Origin: Gilvimarinus japonicus
GTDB taxonomy: Bacteria > Pseudomonadota > Gammaproteobacteria > Pseudomonadales > Cellvibrionaceae
Assembly (NCBI RefSeq): GCF_042847215.1
Contig: NZ_AP031500.1
Span: forward strand, 3,534,001-3,598,000
DNA: 64,000 bases
Direction: 5' to 3'
The notes beneath the pieces are model-generated. The model had not been told where the DNA came from. It searched no databases and worked only from the letters and a program-made list of their open reading frames with translations. This document shows positions 46,362 through 54,704 of this stretch, piece by piece (position 1 is the first letter of the stretch; the number at the start of each line of letters is the position of its first letter). Both the position numbers and the translations under genes were made by a program.

Positions 46362-49052
46362 TTACAGCTCGCGAGCCACCTCTTTAACTTCAAAGACTTC
46401 GATTTGATCGCCGACTTTAACATCGTAGTTTTTCACACCGATGCCACACTCCATGCCGTTGCGCACATCGTTAACGTCGTCTTTAAAGCGGCGCAAAGAC
46501 TCGAGTTCGCCTTCAAAAATAACCACGTTATCGCGCAGAACACGAATAGGCTTGTTACGGTGCACAGTGCCTTCCGTCACCATACAGCCGGCCACCTGGC
46601 CAAACTTAGGCGAACTAAACACTTCACGTACATCGGCAATACCAATGATTTCTTCGACACGCTCAGGATCAAGCATACCGGACAGCGCGCTTTTCACTTC
46701 ATCCAGCAATTGGTAAATAATGCTGTAGTAGCGAATCTCAACGCTCTCTTGCTCGGCCATACGACGAGTGCCGCTGCCGGCGCGAACGTTAAAGCCCAAA
46801 ACAATGGCGTTAGCGGTCAAGGCAAGGTTAATATCGCTATCGGTAATACCACCGACACCCGATGACACCACTTGCACTTCAACCTCTTCGTTACCAATAT
46901 CGCCTAGCGAGGCAATAATCGCCTCCAGCGAGCCGCGCACATCAGCCTTAACAACCACCGGCAAGACTTTCTTCTCGCCGCCGTCCATGCCGGCAAACAT
47001 GTTTTCAAGCTTGGCTGCCTGTTGGCGCTGCATGCGATCGGCACGCTCTTTCTCAGTGCGATACTCGGCCATTTCGCGTGCTTTGCGCTCATCACTCAGC
47101 ACCACAAAGTCGTCACCGGCGCTAGGCGCGGCATCAAGACCAAGAATCTCTACCGGCGATGATGGGCCGATTTCTTTCACTTGCTGACCTAGCTCGTTAG
47201 TGGCGGCGCGGACGCGGCCATAGCTTTGGCCGGCTAACACTAAGTCACCGTGCTTCAAGGTACCTTGCTGTACCAACAAGGTGGCAACCACGCCGCGGCC
47301 TTTATCGACCCGCGACTCAACTACCACGCCGCGCGCTGGCGCATCGACAACGGCTTTAAGCTCTAGCAATTCAGCTTGCAATGAAATCGCTTCCAGCAAT
47401 TCATCAATCCCGGCACCCGAGTGTGCCGACACCTGAACAAACTGCGTATCGCCACCCCAATCTTCCGGAACAACACCCTTGGCAACCAGCTCGTTTTTAA
47501 CGCGATCCGGATCGGCGCTTTCTTTGTCGCATTTGTTAATCGCAACAACCATTGGCACACCGGCCGCTTTGGCGTGGTTGATGGCTTCTTCGGTCTGTGG
47601 CATAACGCCGTCATCGGCGGCCACCACCAAAATCACCACATCTGTACACTGGGCACCGCGAGCACGCATAGCGGTAAACGCGGCGTGACCGGGGGTATCC
47701 AAAAAGGCAATTTCACCCTGGCTGGTTTTAACCCGGTAAGCACCAATATGCTGAGTAATACCACCGGCTTCGCCGGAGGCGACTTTCGCTTTACGAATAT
47801 AATCGAGCAGCGACGTTTTACCGTGATCGACGTGTCCCATAACGGTGACGACTGGTGCACGCGGGTGCTCTTCACCTTCCACCTTAATGTTTTCTTCGAG
47901 GTGGATCTCGATGTCGTTCTCGCTCACAAGCTTAGCGCTATGGCCCATCTCTTCGACCACAAGCTGGGCGGTTTCTTGATCCAGCGGTTGATTAATAGTG
48001 GCCATAACGCCCAGCTTCATCAGCTGCTTAATCACATCACCGGCTTTAACGTTCATGCGCTGAGCAAGCTCAGACACAATAATCGTTTCGGGTACTTCCA
48101 CCTCGTGCGTCATTTTTTGCGTGGGCCTCTTAAAGCCGTGTTGATTAGACGCTTTGTGCGCCGCACGTGCGGCTTTACGCCGTGCCATAAACGCCTGATC
48201 GACATCATCGTTAGCCATTTCATACAAATCGGCTTTAGATGATTTCTTCGGACCCATGCCTTTCTTGCCGGCTTTGCCCGCACGCTTTGCGCGCGGGTTA
48301 TCGTCGTCATCAAAACTGGTACCCCGGCGCTCTTTTTTGCGGCCGTGTTTAGTATCTGGCTTGCCCGCACCAGGCGCTTCAGGCGCTGCCGGTGCCGCAG
48401 GCTTAGCGGCGGGCTTAGGCTTGGCCGGTGCCGCTTCAGCGGCGGCTTTTTCGGCCGCTTTCGCATCTTCAATTTGTCGCAACTGCGCTTCGCGCGCGGC
48501 CTCTTCCGCCTTGCGGCGCTCTTGTGCAGCCTGACGCTTCTCTTCAATATCATCCACAAACGAGCTGCGTTGCGGCGGCGTTGGCTCGACCACAGGCTCG
48601 GGCTCTGGAGCAGGCTCCGGCTCAGGTTCCGGCACAACTTCAGGCTCAGGCGCTTCGACAACAGGCTCTGGCGCCGCAACCGCCTCAGGCGTTTCTACCG
48701 GCGTATCGACTACTGCCTCTTCGGCCGGCTCGTCTTCCAACAAGTCGGCAGGCTTGCGCTTGACGTAGGTGCGTTTTTTGCGCACTTCAACATTTACCGT
48801 CTTACGTCCACTGCCACTACCCGTTTTGAGGGTTGTGGTGGTTTTACGCTTGAGAGTAATTTTGCTCGGCTCTTCTGACGCCGAATCGCCGTGGCTGGTC
48901 TTTAAATAGGCCAGCAACTGCTGTTTTTCTTCATCAGAGACCAATGCATCCTCAGCGGTATGCGTCAGCCCGGCTTCCTGCATTTGCTTCAGCAGTCGCT
49001 CAACGGGAGTACCCACTGATTTGGCGAGTTCGCTAACTTTTACTTCTGCCAT
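46362..49052 (-). CDS. infB: Translation initiation factor IF-2
   Basis: GTPase that brings fMet-tRNA to the 30S subunit and promotes subunit joining. The 896 residues comprise an N-terminal IF2_N domain (KVSELAKSVGTPVERLLKQM), a long Pro/Glu/Ala and Lys/Arg-rich linker (about 60-300, with EPEPEPAPEPEPVVEP), a second IF2_N domain, then the G domain with VTVMGHVDHGKTSLL, DTPGHAAF and NKCD, and domains II-IV. No internal start was assigned, though short forms are known in E. coli. nusA lies 54 bp upstream. Confidence 0.98.
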   Translation of the reverse strand: MAEVKVSELAKSVGTPVERLLKQMQEAGLTHTAEDALVSDEEKQQLLAYLKTSHGDSASEEPSKITLKRKTTTTLKTGSGSGRKTVNVEVRKKRTYVKRKPADLLEDEPAEEAVVDTPVETPEAVAAPEPVVEAPEPEVVPEPEPEPAPEPEPVVEPTPPQRSSFVDDIEEKRQAAQERRKAEEAAREAQLRQIEDAKAAEKAAAEAAPAKPKPAAKPAAPAAPEAPGAGKPDTKHGRKKERRGTSFDDDDNPRAKRAGKAGKKGMGPKKSSKADLYEMANDDVDQAFMARRKAARAAHKASNQHGFKRPTQKMTHEVEVPETIIVSELAQRMNVKAGDVIKQLMKLGVMATINQPLDQETAQLVVEEMGHSAKLVSENDIEIHLEENIKVEGEEHPRAPVVTVMGHVDHGKTSLLDYIRKAKVASGEAGGITQHIGAYRVKTSQGEIAFLDTPGHAAFTAMRARGAQCTDVVILVVAADDGVMPQTEEAINHAKAAGVPMVVAINKCDKESADPDRVKNELVAKGVVPEDWGGDTQFVQVSAHSGAGIDELLEAISLQAELLELKAVVDAPARGVVVESRVDKGRGVVATLLVQQGTLKHGDLVLAGQSYGRVRAATNELGQQVKEIGPSSPVEILGLDAAPSAGDDFVVLSDERKAREMAEYRTEKERADRMQRQQAAKLENMFAGMDGGEKKVLPVVVKADVRGSLEAIIASLGDIGNEEVEVQVVSSGVGGITDSDINLALTANAIVLGFNVRAGSGTRRMAEQESVEIRYYSIIYQLLDEVKSALSGMLDPERVEEIIGIADVREVFSSPKFGQVAGCMVTEGTVHRNKPIRVLRDNVVIFEGELESLRRFKDDVNDVRNGMECGIGVKNYDVKVGDQIEVFEVKEVAREL

Positions 49053-49106
49053 TTCATATCCTCAGTTTCGTATGTTGCCCACAACACCAATCATTGCTAC
49101 TGGCGC

Positions 49107-50588
49107 TTAGGCAAACCAGGGCTCTCGGGCTTTCATAATCAATGCCGCAGCGCGCTCTTCATCCAAGCCGTCAATCCCCAAAAGATCATCCATCGCCTGC
49201 TCGGCGAGATCTTCCATGGTGACGATGCCACGACTGGCCAATATTACAGCCAACTCTTTATCCATACCTTCCATATTCAACAGGTCATCGGCCGGCGCTG
49301 CACCTTCGAGCTGCTCCTCCGATGCCAGCGCTTGAGTCAGCAGCGCGTCTTTAGCGCGCGCCCGCAGCTCTTCGGCCACGTCTTCGTCAAAACCTTCAAT
49401 GGAGGCAATTTCCTCCAGCGGTACGTAAGCGACTTCTTCGATGGTGGTAAAGCCTTCTTCAACCAACACCTCAGCGACGTCTTCATCCACATCCAGCGCA
49501 TTCATAAACACCTGAATGTAACCGCCGGTCTCGGCCTGCTGTTTTTCTTCCCAGTCGGCAATGCTCATCACATTGATCTTCCACTGAGTCAGCTCGCAAG
49601 CCAAACGCACATTTTGCCCGCCGCGACCAATGGCCATAGCAAGATTCTCTTCTGCCACGGCTAAGTCCATCGAGTTGCTGTCTTCGTCAACCACAATAGA
49701 CTCGATCTCGGCCGGCGACATGGCGTTAATGACAAACTGCGCTGGGTTATCGTCCCACAAGACAATATCAACTCGCTCATTGCCCAGCTCGTTAGAGACG
49801 GCCTGCACTCGCGAACCGCGCATACCGACACAAGCACCAACGGGGTCGATACGGCCATCGTTGGTATTAACGGCAATTTTGGCTCGCAAGCCTGGATCGC
49901 GGGCGGCGCCTTTCATTTCGATAATACCTTCCGAAATTTCTGGCACTTCGATCTTAAACAGCTCGACCAGCATCTCTGAGCACGAGCGGCTTAAAAACAA
50001 TTGCGGCCCGCGCGCTTCCGAGCGAACATCTTGCAACAGTGCACGCACTCGATCGCCCATGCGGAAAATCTCGCGGCCCACCAGCTGATCGCGCGGCAGC
50101 AACGCCTCGGCATTATTGCCCAAATCGACAATAATGCTATCGCGCGTCACTTTTTTAACCGTACCGCTTACCAGCTCACCCACGCGATCGAGATACTCAT
50201 CAACCATTTGCGCGCGCTCGGCTTCGCGAACTTTTTGCACAATAACTTGCTTGGCGGTTTGCGCGGCAATACGACCAAACTCGACGTTTTCAATTTTTTC
50301 GCGATGAATATCACCGATCTGCAAGTTGGGATCTGCCTCGGCCGCTTCTTGCGTGGTTAACTGGGTGCCCAGCTCGGCCAGTACATCGTCGGCAACCACT
50401 TCCCAGCTACGGTAGGTGTCGTAGTCCCCAGTGGCGCGATCGATAGTCACCTCAATGGTCGAGTCTTCATCAAAACGCTTTTTGGTGGCCATGGCCAAAG
50501 CGCTTTCAATCGCCTCAAAAATTACGTCCTTTTCTACGCCTTTCTCGTTGGATACCGCGTCGGCGACCAGCAAAATTTCTTTGTTCAT
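49107..50588 (-). CDS. nusA: Transcription termination/antitermination factor NusA
   Basis: RNA polymerase-binding factor that modulates pausing, intrinsic termination and antitermination. The 493 residues hold an N-terminal polymerase-binding domain (MNKEILLVADAVSNEKGVEK), an S1 domain, two KH domains (KIAVNTNDGRIDPVGACVGM and the GGQNVRLACELTQWKINVMS part) and two C-terminal acidic helix-hairpin repeats. ATG 50588 has GAGG upstream; the longer frame to 50621 is not used. It probably feeds back on the two terminators in the operon leader. Confidence 0.97.
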   Translation of the reverse strand: MNKEILLVADAVSNEKGVEKDVIFEAIESALAMATKKRFDEDSTIEVTIDRATGDYDTYRSWEVVADDVLAELGTQLTTQEAAEADPNLQIGDIHREKIENVEFGRIAAQTAKQVIVQKVREAERAQMVDEYLDRVGELVSGTVKKVTRDSIIVDLGNNAEALLPRDQLVGREIFRMGDRVRALLQDVRSEARGPQLFLSRSCSEMLVELFKIEVPEISEGIIEMKGAARDPGLRAKIAVNTNDGRIDPVGACVGMRGSRVQAVSNELGNERVDIVLWDDNPAQFVINAMSPAEIESIVVDEDSNSMDLAVAEENLAMAIGRGGQNVRLACELTQWKINVMSIADWEEKQQAETGGYIQVFMNALDVDEDVAEVLVEEGFTTIEEVAYVPLEEIASIEGFDEDVAEELRARAKDALLTQALASEEQLEGAAPADDLLNMEGMDKELAVILASRGIVTMEDLAEQAMDDLLGIDGLDEERAAALIMKAREPWFA

Positions 50589-50630
50589 GAGTTTGCCTCG
50601 TTCAACTCCTGGGCTAATCAAATCGTCTGA

Positions 50631-51086
50631 TTAGAACTGGGGGACAATATTCGCTTTTTCAATCGAGTCTACCGGCAGCAGATACTCTTCATTATCCACT
50701 ACCACGACGACATCACCATCTTCGATGCCGATCATTTTTCCTTTAAATTTACGTCGCCCATCAAAAGGCACACGCAAACGAACCGCAATTACTTCGCCGA
50801 TATAACGCTGAAATTGCTCTAGCGTATAAAGCGGACGATCCATCCCCGGAGACGACACCTCTAAGTTGTACTCGCCGGCAATAGGGTCTTCAACATCCAT
50901 CAAACTACTAATCTGACGACTGACTTTTTCACAGTCTTCTAACGCAACACCGCCTTCTTTATCGATGTAAACGCGCAACACTTTACCGGGGCCACTGGTC
51001 ATATACTCGACGCCCCAAAGTTCGCACTCCAGCGCGGTAACCACGGGCGCAAACATCGCTAACAACTGCTCTTCTTTCGACGCCAT
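50631..51086 (-). CDS. rimP: Ribosome maturation factor RimP
   Basis: Needed for maturation of the 30S subunit. The 151-residue protein has the two-domain RimP pattern: ELWGVEYMTSGPGKVLRVYI with DKEGGVALEDCEKVSRQIS, then YNLEVSSPGMDRPLYTLEQF and a C-terminal SH3-like domain. ATG 51086 (MASKEEQLL) fits family length better than the upstream alternative at 51104. It is the first protein gene after the tRNA-fMet, as in E. coli metY-rimP-nusA-infB. Confidence 0.95.
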   Translation of the reverse strand: MASKEEQLLAMFAPVVTALECELWGVEYMTSGPGKVLRVYIDKEGGVALEDCEKVSRQISSLMDVEDPIAGEYNLEVSSPGMDRPLYTLEQFQRYIGEVIAVRLRVPFDGRRKFKGKMIGIEDGDVVVVVDNEEYLLPVDSIEKANIVPQF

Positions 51087-51176
51087 AACTGCCCCCGACA
51101 ACACTGATTACACAAAACGATTTAAATGAACATGTAGCGCCACCACAGTGCGGCGCTAAAATGGCAGCGGGTCAAC

Positions 51177-51198
51177 CCCGCAAGTCGCCCGCAAGTCG
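51177..51198. repeat. Perfect tandem 11-bp duplication in the rimP leader
   Basis: CCCGCAAGTCG occurs twice head to tail (51177-51187, 51188-51198) in the untranslated region before rimP. A 7-bp stem (TAGCGCC 51135-51141 with GGCGCTA 51152-51158) lies between it and the gene. Confidence 0.8.
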
Positions 51199-51250
51199 GG
51201 AGGCGCAGAGCAGTCAATTTTCAGCGCGGGGGACGCCCCAGCCCAGAAAC

Positions 51251-51271
51251 AAAAAATGGGCCCTAGGCCCA
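51251..51271 (-). terminator. Second leader terminator between tRNA-fMet and rimP
   Basis: TGGGCC and GGCCCA form a 6-bp GC-rich stem with a 3-base loop, followed on the minus strand by six T (51256-51251). It lies about 295 bp after the tRNA and about 165 bp before rimP, so transcripts must read through it. Confidence 0.7.
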
Positions 51272-51329
51272 CCTTGACATCTACACCACCGATAAAAGTG
51301 GCAGTGGCACGCCACTGATTTTTAGGTAC

Positions 51330-51354
51330 AAAAAAGCCCCAGACAGGGGCTTTT
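51330..51354 (-). terminator. First leader terminator after tRNA-fMet
   Basis: AAAAGCCCC (51332-51340) pairs with GGGGCTTTT (51346-51354) around a 5-base loop, and the minus-strand transcript ends in six T. It lies about 210 bp downstream of the tRNA. Confidence 0.85.
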
Positions 51355-51565
51355 AGGATTGCGCAAACTCAGCGCAATGATCATTACATGCCTGCTTATA
51401 ACAATGTACAAACAACACTAACGATCTGTATTTCCAGCAGCCCCGGCAAGCTGCCTGCACGCAAAAACGTAACGTGCCGACTATTGCTTAATTAAGCGTC
51501 TAGTCAAGTTTAACGATATTTTTACGGGATAAACACCCCTTTCAAAACAACGCCAAACTGTAATT

Positions 51566-51642
<77 letters not shown>

Positions 51643-51684
51643 TCATCAACTCGCTTCCGGGTATTCCCTGAACCGAGGTGGCGC

Positions 51685-51713
51685 ATTATAGGGAGCACTT
51701 AGGCATCGGTCAA
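51685..51713 (-). promoter_or_regulatory. Strong promoter of the tRNA-fMet/rimP-nusA-infB operon
   Basis: On the minus strand TTGACC (51708-51713) and a perfect TATAAT (51685-51690) are 17 bp apart. A GC-rich discriminator (GCGCC) follows the -10, as in stringently controlled stable-RNA promoters. The start would lie about 35 bases before the tRNA. Confidence 0.88.
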
Positions 51714-51799
51714 GCCCGATTCCAAAATACTTTTAAAATACCGGTAGTTAGCTCACTTAGCCGGCAATCTGGCTATAAGCTAACCGCATGACGCCCAAT

Positions 51800-51828
51800 A
51801 TGACAGAGCAAGCTTGTCGGCCTATAAT
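51800..51828 (+). promoter_or_regulatory. Promoter upstream of the DUF4399 gene
   Basis: ATGACA (51800-51805) and a perfect TATAAT (51823-51828) with 17 bp between them point toward the DUF4399 gene, leaving a leader of about 150 bases. That leader contains a small hairpin around CCCTCC/GGAGGG (51945-51957) but no convincing gene. Confidence 0.65.
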
Positions 51829-51987
51829 CAACTCCACAACAAATGACACCAATATGTGTCAGCATATGCCGCAACCGAAGCCTCCGACGAGCCACAACAA
51901 AGGCACGTCACACTCAGCAGTAGTCATGTTCAAAAACACACCCTCCACCGGAGGGGCATTTCACAACATTATGACAGAGGTAAACCT

Positions 51988-52407
51988 ATGCTAATCGCAA
52001 AACTAAAGCCCCAACTCATTGGCTTGTCCCTCGCCAGCGCGTTACTCAGCAGCGCTGTGCTGGCCGCCGAGCCCAGCGTCTACTTTATTGAGCCCAGCGA
52101 TGGCGCCGTCGTCTCGAGTCCGGTAACGGTAAAGTTTGGCCTCAGTGGTATGGGCGTAGCACCCGCGGGTGTCGAGCGCGACAACACCGGCCACCACCAC
52201 CTACTGATTGACTTAGACGAAGCCCCCGATCTAAGCAAACCCATTGCCGCCGATGCGCACCACAAGCATTTTGGTGGCGGGCAAACCGAGACCACCCTAG
52301 AGCTAGCACCGGGTGAGCACACACTGCAACTACTGCTGGGCGATTACCTGCATCGCCCACACAAAACACCCGTCATGTCAGACAAAATTACCATTACCGT
52401 CAAGTAA
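51988..52407 (+). CDS. Periplasmic DUF4399 protein
   Basis: A 139-residue exported protein: signal peptide of about 28 residues (LIGLSLASALLSSAVLAA-EPS) and one beta-rich DUF4399 domain with VYFIEPSDGAVVSSPVTVKF, the histidine-rich NTGHHHLLIDLDEAP and a HHKHFGGGQTETTLEL segment. The His clusters suggest metal binding, but the function of the family is unknown. The frame is open upstream to 51856; ATG 51988 is chosen because AGAGGT lies in front and the signal peptide begins there. Confidence 0.85.
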   Translation: MLIAKLKPQLIGLSLASALLSSAVLAAEPSVYFIEPSDGAVVSSPVTVKFGLSGMGVAPAGVERDNTGHHHLLIDLDEAPDLSKPIAADAHHKHFGGGQTETTLELAPGEHTLQLLLGDYLHRPHKTPVMSDKITITVK

Positions 52408-52417
52408 TAAGCGCGTT

Positions 52418-52452
52418 AAGATTGCCTGTAACGCTAGGGTGCAGGCAATCTT
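52418..52452 (+). terminator. Hairpin after the DUF4399 gene
   Basis: AAGATTGCCTG (52418-52428) pairs perfectly with CAGGCAATCTT (52442-52452) around a 13-base loop, 11 bp after the stop. No T tract follows, so it may be a stabilising hairpin more than a strict terminator. Confidence 0.5.
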
Positions 52453-52554
52453 GTGCACGACCCTTAATATGAGCTTACACAGCTAAACGATTTTTAGGCG
52501 CCACTCGGCGCGAAACTAAACCAAAGCACCACAACAAGCGCCGCACGGCTATGG

Positions 52555-52734
52555 CTATACCACCCCGTGATACCACGCAATGGCGTAACTCAACAGGCTC
52601 ATCCCCGTCAGCAACAAAATCAATCCAAAAAATAACGTTTTGATCCGAAACGGTTTGCGCTCAGTACGGTGAATGCCGCTATTTATAACCCGGTCGACGC
52701 GCGCCTGATCTTCGGGCGATAATTTACTCGGCAT
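52555..52734 (-). CDS. Small DUF3094-type membrane protein
   Basis: A 59-residue protein with a charged N-terminal half (SKLSPEDQARVDRVINSGIH, TERKPFR) and one C-terminal membrane helix (TLFFGLILLLTGMSLLSYAI). This pattern matches the small gammaproteobacterial family DUF3094, whose role is unknown. ATG 52734 is used in place of the longer frame to 52776. It stands alone between the DUF4399 gene (convergent) and the SprA-type gene. Confidence 0.7.
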   Translation of the reverse strand: MPSKLSPEDQARVDRVINSGIHRTERKPFRIKTLFFGLILLLTGMSLLSYAIAWYHGVV

Positions 52735-52829
52735 GATTAAACCTCTCTCACTGTAGATTTGCACCGAGAATAGCAAGCCGCCGCAGTCGAGCCAACCGCG
52801 TCAAAACAATAAATGCCAAAGGGGAGTAT

Positions 52830-53606
52830 TTACGCGCGAAGATCTACCGGCGTGTATGGCCCAGCCGACTGAGACGTCAAGCTATAAAGCAGCGAGCTGC
52901 TACTGGCCGGCTGTAACCCTGCAGCAACGCCAGCGCTATTCTCGGCACCATCGACTGGCACCGGTTTATCGTCCTTTTGATTTTGCGCCCGTTCTTTGAC
53001 CGACTCAGTGTCCTGCGCTAAGTCCTCGCGCACTAATTGCGCCAGCTCGGCCCGCGCATCGGCGGCCATGCGAGAGGCCTCGGCCGCCACTTGGCGATCC
53101 TGCGCCGACGGTTCGGCCGGAGCCGTCGCGGCCGCATGAACTTGCAACGCTTTGGCTAGCGTAGCCTGCGGATCGCCCGCCACCTTGCTGGTATCGATAT
53201 TTACCTCACCCGCCACTGCGTAGCTTACGCCATCGGGACCACGGGTTGTCTCGTAGGTAGGGGCACCGGCAAACTGGCCGCCGGCGGCAGCATGGGCGCG
53301 CTCGTGGGCACGCACCTCGCGATCGCGCTTAGCCAGCTCAGTCACCTCTTCTTGGCGCTCTTTTAGCTGTTGCGCCTCGGCCGCCTTAGCCTGGGCATCG
53401 GCGCGGGTGCGCTCTTGCTCTTGTGTTTCATTGGGCTGATCTTCAGGAGAGCGGCGATTTTGATTGCGCGCCGCCTCGGCGCCCTCTTCTAGCGGCTTAA
53501 AGCTAGACGCCTTTTGCTCGACGTTTTCTTCGCTTACCGGCGCCCGCCCCAGTGGGGTGTAGGGCGTAACGGCACTGGCAAAGTTTGACGGCAGCGTATT
53601 TAGCAT
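52830..53606 (-). CDS. SprA-family putative metalloprotease
   Basis: A 258-residue protein matching the SprA-related family: a disordered Glu/Gln/Arg-rich N-terminal half (residues 25-95), then the conserved block DREVRAHERAHAAAGGQF, which contains the zinc-protease motif HERAH (HExxH), followed by APTYETTRGPDGVSYAVAGE and NIDTSK. The last 100 residues are low in complexity and Ala/Glu-rich. Proteolytic activity in this family is predicted only from the motif. No signal peptide is seen. A small rod-like protein gene is 6 bp upstream, so the two are probably cotranscribed. Confidence 0.78.
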   Translation of the reverse strand: MLNTLPSNFASAVTPYTPLGRAPVSEENVEQKASSFKPLEEGAEAARNQNRRSPEDQPNETQEQERTRADAQAKAAEAQQLKERQEEVTELAKRDREVRAHERAHAAAGGQFAGAPTYETTRGPDGVSYAVAGEVNIDTSKVAGDPQATLAKALQVHAAATAPAEPSAQDRQVAAEASRMAADARAELAQLVREDLAQDTESVKERAQNQKDDKPVPVDGAENSAGVAAGLQPASSSSLLYSLTSQSAGPYTPVDLRA

Positions 53607-53612
53607 CTGGGC

Positions 53613-53864
53613 TTACGCCTTTACATCCAGCAGCGCGCCAATGGTTTGGTCAGCCACCTCAAGCACACGGGCTGAGCTATCAAACACTTGCTGCTGCACC
53701 TGTAAATTCACCAACGGCGTCGTTAAATCAGCCGATTGGCTGCCGGTCACGGCAGGGCTGGTCGAGGTCGTGGCCTGCGCAATTTGTTGCGCCGATTGTG
53801 TCATCTCGGCGCGGGAGTTCTGCATGCCAATTAAACTTTGATTAACAACCGATCCGATATCCAC
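53613..53864 (-). CDS. Small protein with flagellar-rod-like C-terminus
   Basis: An 83-residue protein with a helical N-terminus (MDIGSVVNQSLIGMQNSRAE), a Ser/Thr-rich middle and a C-terminal helix (VFDSSARVLEVADQTIGALL) resembling the last helix of flagellar basal-body rod proteins such as FlgC. I do not recognise a named family. It precedes the SprA-type gene at a 6 bp gap. No flagellar genes are in the window. A lone component of a rod-like structure or a chance resemblance are both possible. Confidence 0.65.
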   Translation of the reverse strand: MDIGSVVNQSLIGMQNSRAEMTQSAQQIAQATTSTSPAVTGSQSADLTTPLVNLQVQQQVFDSSARVLEVADQTIGALLDVKA

Positions 53865-54026
53865 GAGGGCACTCCGATTAATGGACGAGCGAAAAATTAA
53901 TGCTTACTGTTATTTTAGCGCCAAAACCGCACAAAAAACAGCCAGCAACATCGCCAATTGCGCCATATGTAAGATTAGTTAGGGCTAAAAAGCGCCGCGT
54001 TATAGCCAAATAACTCATCCAACGGA

Positions 54027-54704
54027 TCAAATAAGCGAATCAAGCGTTAAATACGGGGCTAGCGTCGCTGGTTTAGGCGCCGACAAATAGGGCACCACCC
54101 CCAAGCAAGGCGCGGTTATCCGCTGTTTTAATGCCGCAATATTAGCCTCTAGACGGCTGGTATCCGGGTCGATAACGTTTGCCACCCAGCCGGCCACCGC
54201 AAGACCATCACGCTCAACAGCCTCAAGCGTTAACAGCGCATGATTAATACAACCGAGGCGCACCCCCACCACGACAATAACTGGCAGCGACAACGCAACC
54301 GCTAAATCGGCCAAGGTCTCGGTATCATTCAGCGGCACGCGCCACCCCCCAGCACCCTCGATCAATGCAAACTCAGCGCCCGCCGCCAACACCTGCTCAC
54401 ACTGTGGCGCCAGCTGCGTCACACTCAACTCGGCGCACTGCTCGGCCGCAGCAATGTGCGGGGCAATAGGCGCCGCAAACGCGACCGGATTAACCACTTG
54501 ATACTCCAGCGGCGGATAGCACTGCGCCTGCAACTGCAAGGCATCATCGTTAAGTAAGCGCTCACCATCGTGCTCGCAACCAGCAGCCACAGGCTTTACC
54601 GCCGCCGTCGTTAAACCCGTCTGCCGCGCTTTGTACAACAGCGCACTGGCGATTTGGGTTTTGCCCACATCCGTGTCGGTGCCTGTGACAAAAAAGTGCT
54701 TCAT
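54027..54704 (-). CDS. bioD: Dethiobiotin synthetase
   Basis: Closes the ureido ring of dethiobiotin from diaminopelargonate, CO2 and ATP. The 225-residue protein has the P-loop in FFVTGTDTDVGKTQIASALL, an EGAGGWRVPL block and VVVGVRLGCINHALL, all typical. It is the last gene of the biotin operon; its ATG overlaps the bioHC stop by four bases. bioA, which makes its substrate, is not in the window. Confidence 0.95.
   Translation of the reverse strand: MKHFFVTGTDTDVGKTQIASALLYKARQTGLTTAAVKPVAAGCEHDGERLLNDDALQLQAQCYPPLEYQVVNPVAFAAPIAPHIAAAEQCAELSVTQLAPQCEQVLAAGAEFALIEGAGGWRVPLNDTETLADLAVALSLPVIVVVGVRLGCINHALLTLEAVERDGLAVAGWVANVIDPDTSRLEANIAALKQRITAPCLGVVPYLSAPKPATLAPYLTLDSLI

Noticed and set aside
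47421..48242. 273-codon open frame opposite infB
   Set aside because: It is a shadow of the infB reading frame, full of His/Asn/Arg with no family pattern; infB on the other strand is certain. The same applies to frames opposite pnp (43137-43622) and nusA (49630-50088).
48110..48679. 189-codon Arg/Lys/Leu-rich frame within infB
   Set aside because: Out-of-frame reading of the repetitive Ala/Glu/Pro linker of IF-2.
51788..51994. 68-codon frame upstream of the DUF4399 gene
   Set aside because: Lies just upstream of the -10 at its start, has no ribosome site and overlaps the true DUF4399 start; treated as leader DNA.
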